A DNA stretch of 64,000 nt from UBA4636 sp963650915 (GTDB lineage: Bacteria > Bacillota > Clostridia > Christensenellales > Borkfalkiaceae): NCBI GenBank assembly GCA_963650915.1, contig CAVJMJ010000011.1, forward strand, positions 1 to 64,000. The letters are read 5' to 3'. Below, piece after piece: positions 60,303-64,000 of the stretch; the stretch's first letter is position 1; the number at the start of each line of letters is the position of its first letter. The notes beneath the pieces were generated by a model. It was not told the DNA's origin and did not search any database. It was given only the letters and a program-made list of their open reading frames with translations. The position numbers were made by a program, and so were the translations under genes.

Positions 60303-61147
60303 TTTTTATAAACCTCGGTTACTTTATCGTAAAGTTTTTCGGAAGATAAAATCTTTACAACGTCCTCGGGGTATAAAGTCAAAATACGCCTTGCCCTTTC
60401 GTCGTATACGTAGCAGGTAAAAAGCTCTCCGAAACGATATTTGTCTTTCAAGCCTTTTACTGTTATATCGCTACTTAAAGCGATAACGTTTACTTTTTTA
60501 CCGCGATTTAGATTACCGAGCGAAAAATACCCTTTAATCCTTTCGTAGCGAAGGTCTCGAGAAACGAAAATATTACCGAAAAGTATAAAGCCCGAAAAAA
60601 ACAGTATGGAATAATTTGTGCTTTTTAAAAAAATCGAATATACAAAAAGGGCAAAAAGCGAGATTGACATAAAAATCCCTCCGCCTTTAACGATTTTGAT
60701 TGCCGTTTTTCTTCTAATATAGCATGAAAGAAGGGACAGAAAAACCCTTCCGCCGTCCAAGGGGTAGGCGGGTATCAGGTTAATGGTTGCTATCGTCAGG
60801 TTTGCAAGAACGCAAACTTCCGTGTAAGGGTACAAATCGGGTACAAGCCACCAAAGCGACACGAAGGATATGGCGGCAAATAAACTTACGAAAGGTCCCG
60901 AAATAGCAATCACAGCCTCGTCGCGGTAGGACATATCGCAAGTATCGCCGTACACCACCGCACCGTAAGGCATCAAAACTATTCTTTTAAGACCGTACCC
61001 GAGCCTTTGTGCAACGAGCGAATGCCCCATTTCGTGAGCGACCGCGGAAAGGGTAAAAATTAAAAAAGAAAATACTTTGCCTTGAAAAGCAAAGTATATT
61101 CCGAACGCTAAAAACAGCGGATGAATGAAAAATTTTATTTTTGCCAT
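60293..61147 (-). CDS. spoIVFB: Site-2 metalloprotease, SpoIVFB-like
   Basis: A 284-residue intramembrane zinc protease (M50). HEMGH (near 37) supplies zinc ligands and catalytic Glu, and NLIPAYPLDGGR (near 125) the Asp ligand. About six helices, then a C-terminal domain (about 205-284) like the CBS region of SpoIVFB. In spore formers it releases pro-sigma-K in the mother cell. The ATG at 61147 begins the homologous part; it lies in a 21-base duplication whose other copy is the end of spoIVFA. Its stop is inside a palindromic element. Confidence 0.88.
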   Translation of the reverse strand: MAKIKFFIHPLFLAFGIYFAFQGKVFSFLIFTLSAVAHEMGHSLVAQRLGYGLKRIVLMPYGAVVYGDTCDMSYRDEAVIAISGPFVSLFAAISFVSLWWLVPDLYPYTEVCVLANLTIATINLIPAYPLDGGRVFLSLLSCYIRRKTAIKIVKGGGIFMSISLFALFVYSIFLKSTNYSILFFSGFILFGNIFVSRDLRYERIKGYFSLGNLNRGKKVNVIALSSDITVKGLKDKYRFGELFTCYVYDERARRILTLYPEDVVKILSSEKLYDKVTEVYKNNR

Positions 61148-61176
61148 ACAAATACAAATTTTATTTTTGCCATACA
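61130..61176. repeat. 21-base duplication at the spoIVFA-spoIVFB junction
   Basis: AAATTTTATTTTTGCCATAC(A) at 61130-61150 and 61156-61176, period 26. One copy encodes the last residues of SpoIVFA (VWQK, stop), the other the first of SpoIVFB (MAKIKF). Confidence 0.9.
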
Positions 61177-62096
61177 ATTTTTCCGTCTTCGACGACGTAA
61201 TTTTTAATTAACGAGTCGCCGTCGTACATCGAAACTTCCGCACTGCCCTCTTTCAAATAGCAAACGGGCGTCGAAGTAAAAACTTTATCCCCTTTGTTTA
61301 CGTAAGAGTAATCGGCACCGGTTATTACCGTTTTGTAATTTTTACCGTGGCTTATCACTATCGTGTATTTTTCATCCGACTTAATCGATTCCACAACGCC
61401 GTCCGCGGGGCTGTAAAGCGCACCCTTTGTCGTTATCTCCATAACGCCGTTTTCGATTACGATTTGGTTTTTAGTGGGAGCAAAAGCCTCGTACGCATCG
61501 TAAGTTTTGTCGTCTACCGCTTCGCTTTCCTCGCTTGCGAAAACCGATTTGAACAAATTATTGATACCGCTGTCCTTCCAAAAAACGTTGGTAAGAAAAA
61601 TTCCTATAACAAGCAGTAAAATTACGGCGACTTGAAACGACACCGCGTCGAATTTTAATTTGCTTCTCTTTTGGGCTTTGTCTGCTTTAAGTTTGAAAAT
61701 TTTCGTCCTTTCGTCGTCCGAAAATATATTTTTGTCTGCTTTTTCGCCCGATAATTTTTTGTCCGCCCCGTCACGCAAAAGGTTTTTATCCGCCCCGGTT
61801 TTGTCGGTGCCGTCACGTAAAAGGTTTTCGTCTGTGTCGTTTTTATCGGTGCCGTCGATCCTTAAAACGGTTTCGTCCGCACCGTCGTTTTTTGTAAACA
61901 AACTAACCCTATCTTTTAAAAGTTTGCGATTTTTACCCTTACTTTTTATCCTTTTAGAAAGCCGTTTAAAAAACGATAAAATTCCGTTTGCCTTTAAAAA
62001 ACGCTCTTGCTCCCGAGCGTCGGACGGTTTATCCGATAAAATTTGACAACTGTTTACGGGAATCTCTATCATTTCCGCGTAATCTTGACTTGACAT
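61161..62096 (-). CDS. spoIVFA: SpoIVFA-like membrane protein with degenerate LytM domain
   Basis: A 311-residue protein. Residues 1-145 are cytoplasmic and include Asp/Lys-rich repeats (DGTDKNDTDENLLR, DGTDKTGADKNLLR, DGADKKLSGEKADKN); one membrane helix follows (about 152-172), then an external M23/LytM-like domain (GALYSPADGVVESIKSDEKYT, VISHGKNYKTVITG) that lacks a full zinc set. In Bacillus SpoIVFA holds and inhibits SpoIVFB. Placement directly before spoIVFB supports the name. The Asp-rich repeats are unusual. Confidence 0.8.
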   Translation of the reverse strand: MSSQDYAEMIEIPVNSCQILSDKPSDAREQERFLKANGILSFFKRLSKRIKSKGKNRKLLKDRVSLFTKNDGADETVLRIDGTDKNDTDENLLRDGTDKTGADKNLLRDGADKKLSGEKADKNIFSDDERTKIFKLKADKAQKRSKLKFDAVSFQVAVILLLVIGIFLTNVFWKDSGINNLFKSVFASEESEAVDDKTYDAYEAFAPTKNQIVIENGVMEITTKGALYSPADGVVESIKSDEKYTIVISHGKNYKTVITGADYSYVNKGDKVFTSTPVCYLKEGSAEVSMYDGDSLIKNYVVEDGKIVWQK

Positions 62097-62194
62097 GTTT
62101 CACCTCGATTTCAGTTTCTGATTTAATTTATGCGCCCGCCCATTTCTTTATACTAAATTTTTCTCTTTTCTTTTATCTTTTGTCCCGCCGAGAT

Positions 62195-62308
62195 ATGACC
62201 ATAGGTAACAGCGTTACTTCTATCGGTGATGAGGCTTTCTATTGTTGTAGCGGACTTGAAACGGTTTACTATAAGGGCAGTGCGACGCAAACGACACAAG
62301 TAAAATAA
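62195..62308 (+). pseudogene. Fragment of an LRR_5/BspA-type gene
   Basis: Thirty-seven codons and a stop encoding TIGNSVTSIGDEAFYCCSGL and ETVYYKGSA, a typical last LRR_5 repeat, with no upstream part, ribosome site or signal peptide. It is followed by a strong terminator. It looks like the 3' end of a gene whose body was lost, perhaps with the insertion or excision of the neighbouring integrase element. Confidence 0.8.
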
Positions 62309-62317
62309 ACCACATAA

Positions 62318-62397
62318 AAACAAACCCGTGAAAAACGATAATCACCTTATAAAGCGTCTAACTTTTAGGGTGCCTATCGTGAATCACGGGTTTGTTT
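62318..62397 (+). terminator. Terminator of the lost LRR gene
   Basis: Outer stem AAACAAACCCGTGA/TCACGGGTTTGTTT with inner CGATA/TATCG pairing and a T run: a long, strong hairpin. Confidence 0.88.
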
Positions 62398-62878
62398 TTT
62401 CTTTTGCGGGTGGAAATTTGCCCACCGCATTAAAATAGTTAAGTTGTACTCTACTTTAAATTAATTATGTTGTTCTCTGCTTTAAATTAGTTTCATCGGT
62501 CGGGAAAAATCTACATTATTCAACGTAACTTTTTATCGGCGGAATAGAGTGTTCTGTTTTTTCTATTTTTATTATATCACCCTTGCGGTCGAATTTCAAT
62601 ACTTTTTTGAAAAAAGTAACTTATTTTTTAATCGGTGGTTTTCAATATACGATTTGCCTTTTTCGGACTTTTTGCTCGGGCTTTTGGCTCGGACTTTTGG
62701 CTTGGGCTTTTCGCTAAGTTATAACTATAAAAATGATAAGCATATAATTTTACGATAAAAACAGTCAAATTTGCCCATTAAAAAACATAAATTTCTACGG
62801 TTAAAATAATAAAATCGAATAGATAAATCATAAAGTAAAATCGGCGGATTTTGCCGATTAGTAATCATAAAATCTAAC

Positions 62879-62917
62879 AAAAAGTCCCTCTATAGGTCGA
62901 TTATCGGCACTTTTTAG
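62879..62917 (+). repeat. Palindromic element copy
   Basis: AAAGTCCCTCTATAGG then TCGATTATCGGCAC. Last copy before the integrase region. The gap 62398-62878 has AT-rich DNA with short repeats and no gene. Confidence 0.75.
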
Positions 62918-62957
62918 TAATGTTGAGCGATAGCAAGGCTTCCTTGTGTAAAGGTAA

Positions 62958-63004
62958 GTAGGCGTAAAGCAAACAGCACACTGTGTTATCCGCTTAACGC
63001 CTAC
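62958..63004. repeat. Inverted repeat upstream of the integrase
   Basis: GTAGGCGTAAAGC and GCTTAACGCCTAC (one mismatch) enclose a 21-base loop with its own CACA/TGTG pairing. It could be the attachment or arm-binding site of the element, or a terminator-like hairpin. Confidence 0.5.
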
Positions 63005-63172
63005 GCGCCACTACCTCATGAAGGCAAAAGCGAAACGATAAATTATATATCAGGCGTCACTTTTTTTGCGGTGGTTGTTACATTAACTTACTTTTAACCG
63101 CTTATTTGCGTTGGGCTTTTTTTAAAAAATTTTGTAAAATTGTATTACAAAAGAAAAAGGAGTGATAAACCT

Positions 63173-64000
63173 ATGAAAAACAAAGAATGGCTCAACATTT
63201 GGCTTGAAAATTACATTAAGCCAACGGCAAAACTTCGCACCTATGAAAGTTACAAAAACATCGTTCACAACAAAATCAGCGGTGCGTTGGCAGAAAAAGA
63301 ACTCGGCGAAATTTCTACGCTCGATATTCAGCAACTCGTAACAAAACTGTTGCGTGACGGAATTGCCGCAAGTTCGATAAACACGATAATCTCTGTTTTG
63401 CAAAATTCCTTGCAAAGTGCGATGATGCTCGGTTACTTGGAAAATAACGTCGTCAAAAACGTCAAGCGACCGAAAAGCACGGGGAAAGAAGTCACCTGCT
63501 TTACCCTGTACGAGCAAAGAAAAATCGAATGTGCGATACTCGACGATCCCCGTCCGAAAATGTTCGGCGTAATTTTATGTCTGTACACCGGGCTTAGAAT
63601 CGGCGAACTTTTATCCCTCACCTGGGCAGATATCGACATGCAAAAATGCGTCTTATCGGTAAACAGAACTTGCTACGACAAGCAGATGGAACACGGCTAT
63701 AAGCGAATTTTAGGCGAACCCAAAACGACGTCGTCTAAACGCAAAATTCCACTACCGACACAACTTATCCCCTACCTTAGAAAGCTGAAAAAGTCGGAAA
63801 AAAGCAAATACGTAGTGTCATTTCACGGTCAACCCATCGGAATGCGATCCTATCAACGCAGTTTTGCGCTGTTGCTTAACAAAATAAACGTCAAGCATAA
63901 ATGCTTCCATTCACTGCGCCACACCTTTGCGACACGGGCTTTGGAATGCGGAATGGACGTAAAAACGCTGTCTGAAATTTTAGGTCACAAAAGCGCGACG
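63173..64000 (+). CDS. Tyrosine recombinase/integrase, cut by window end
   Basis: The first 276 codons of a phage-type integrase. Residues 1-100 are the SAM-like arm/core DNA-binding domain (LRTYESYKNIVHNKI, LDIQQLVTKLL). The catalytic domain has Arg I in LYTGLRIGELLSLTW (near 142), His-x-x-Arg in FHSLRHTFATRAL (near 244) and His in LGHKSAT at the edge; the final Tyr lies beyond the window. AAGGAG before ATG 63173. No frame in the visible part is broken. Its direction suggests the element extends to the right. Confidence 0.93.
   Translation, partial: MKNKEWLNIWLENYIKPTAKLRTYESYKNIVHNKISGALAEKELGEISTLDIQQLVTKLLRDGIAASSINTIISVLQNSLQSAMMLGYLENNVVKNVKRPKSTGKEVTCFTLYEQRKIECAILDDPRPKMFGVILCLYTGLRIGELLSLTWADIDMQKCVLSVNRTCYDKQMEHGYKRILGEPKTTSSKRKIPLPTQLIPYLRKLKKSEKSKYVVSFHGQPIGMRSYQRSFALLLNKINVKHKCFHSLRHTFATRALECGMDVKTLSEILGHKSAT

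Noticed and set aside
62549..62758. 69-codon Phe/Leu-rich frame
   Set aside because: Low-complexity intergenic DNA with short repeats and no start signals.

Overview
The window comes from a low-GC, endospore-forming member of the Firmicutes, most likely an uncultured gut-type Clostridia. This is inferred from spoVT, a spoVB-like gene, cwlD and a spoIVFA/spoIVFB pair, an Rnf complex, LL-diaminopimelate aminotransferase (DapL) lysine synthesis, strong Shine-Dalgarno sites and TTGACA/TATAAT promoters. I cannot name a genus. Nearly all genes lie on the minus strand. Intergenic DNA is unusually full of short repeats.

Layout. 1-1750 is non-coding repeat DNA: a 145-bp REP-like tandem array between two 342-bp direct repeats, then a 93-bp T-rich repeat. 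1757-9019 holds a HAD phosphatase, aspS, an unknown protein, the HU gene, a glycosyltransferase and a collagen-like (Gly-Ala-Thr)23 surface protein. 9302-12145 is the lysine/cell-wall set dapA-dapF-dapL. 12248-16444 is a MarR-controlled heterodimeric ABC exporter. 16639-21070 is a divergent pair: a P-type ATPase relative that has lost every catalytic motif, and an intact P-type ATPase. 21768-24636 pairs an acyl-CoA ligase with a stand-alone E2-type acyltransferase. 25432-30920 runs from trmL through dus and yabN to spoVB and spoVT, in a gene order like that of Bacillus. cwlD and a patatin-like lipase flank four perfect DnaA boxes at 31.7-31.8 kb.

33061-42024 contains a lipoprotein, then the complete rnfCDGEAB operon preceded by apbE (the flavin transferase that loads RnfD/RnfG), a NusG-domain-II protein and a Gx transporter. 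42228-45995 holds small membrane proteins, tRNA-Gly(CCC) and a ferritin-like diiron protein. 46317-53164 is a purine-nucleoside ABC transporter (binding lipoprotein, ATPase, two permeases) with a long, hairpin-rich leader, next to a DeoC-like protein. 53859-55408 is rsfS and a nadD-yqeK fusion. 56486-59492 has a leucine-rich-repeat lipoprotein and a two-domain chromate-type transporter. 60293-62096 is spoIVFA/spoIVFB. The right edge holds a fragment of an LRR gene and a tyrosine integrase cut by the window end, suggesting the border of a mobile element.

The most unusual feature is a dispersed ~30-bp palindromic element (core CGGGCTTATAGCCCG), present in at least 20 copies between genes and also inside reading frames, often in linkers, where it is translated in more than one frame. 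Several unrelated ~22-bp-period minisatellites, a group of apparent pseudoenzymes and three probable leaderless genes are also notable.
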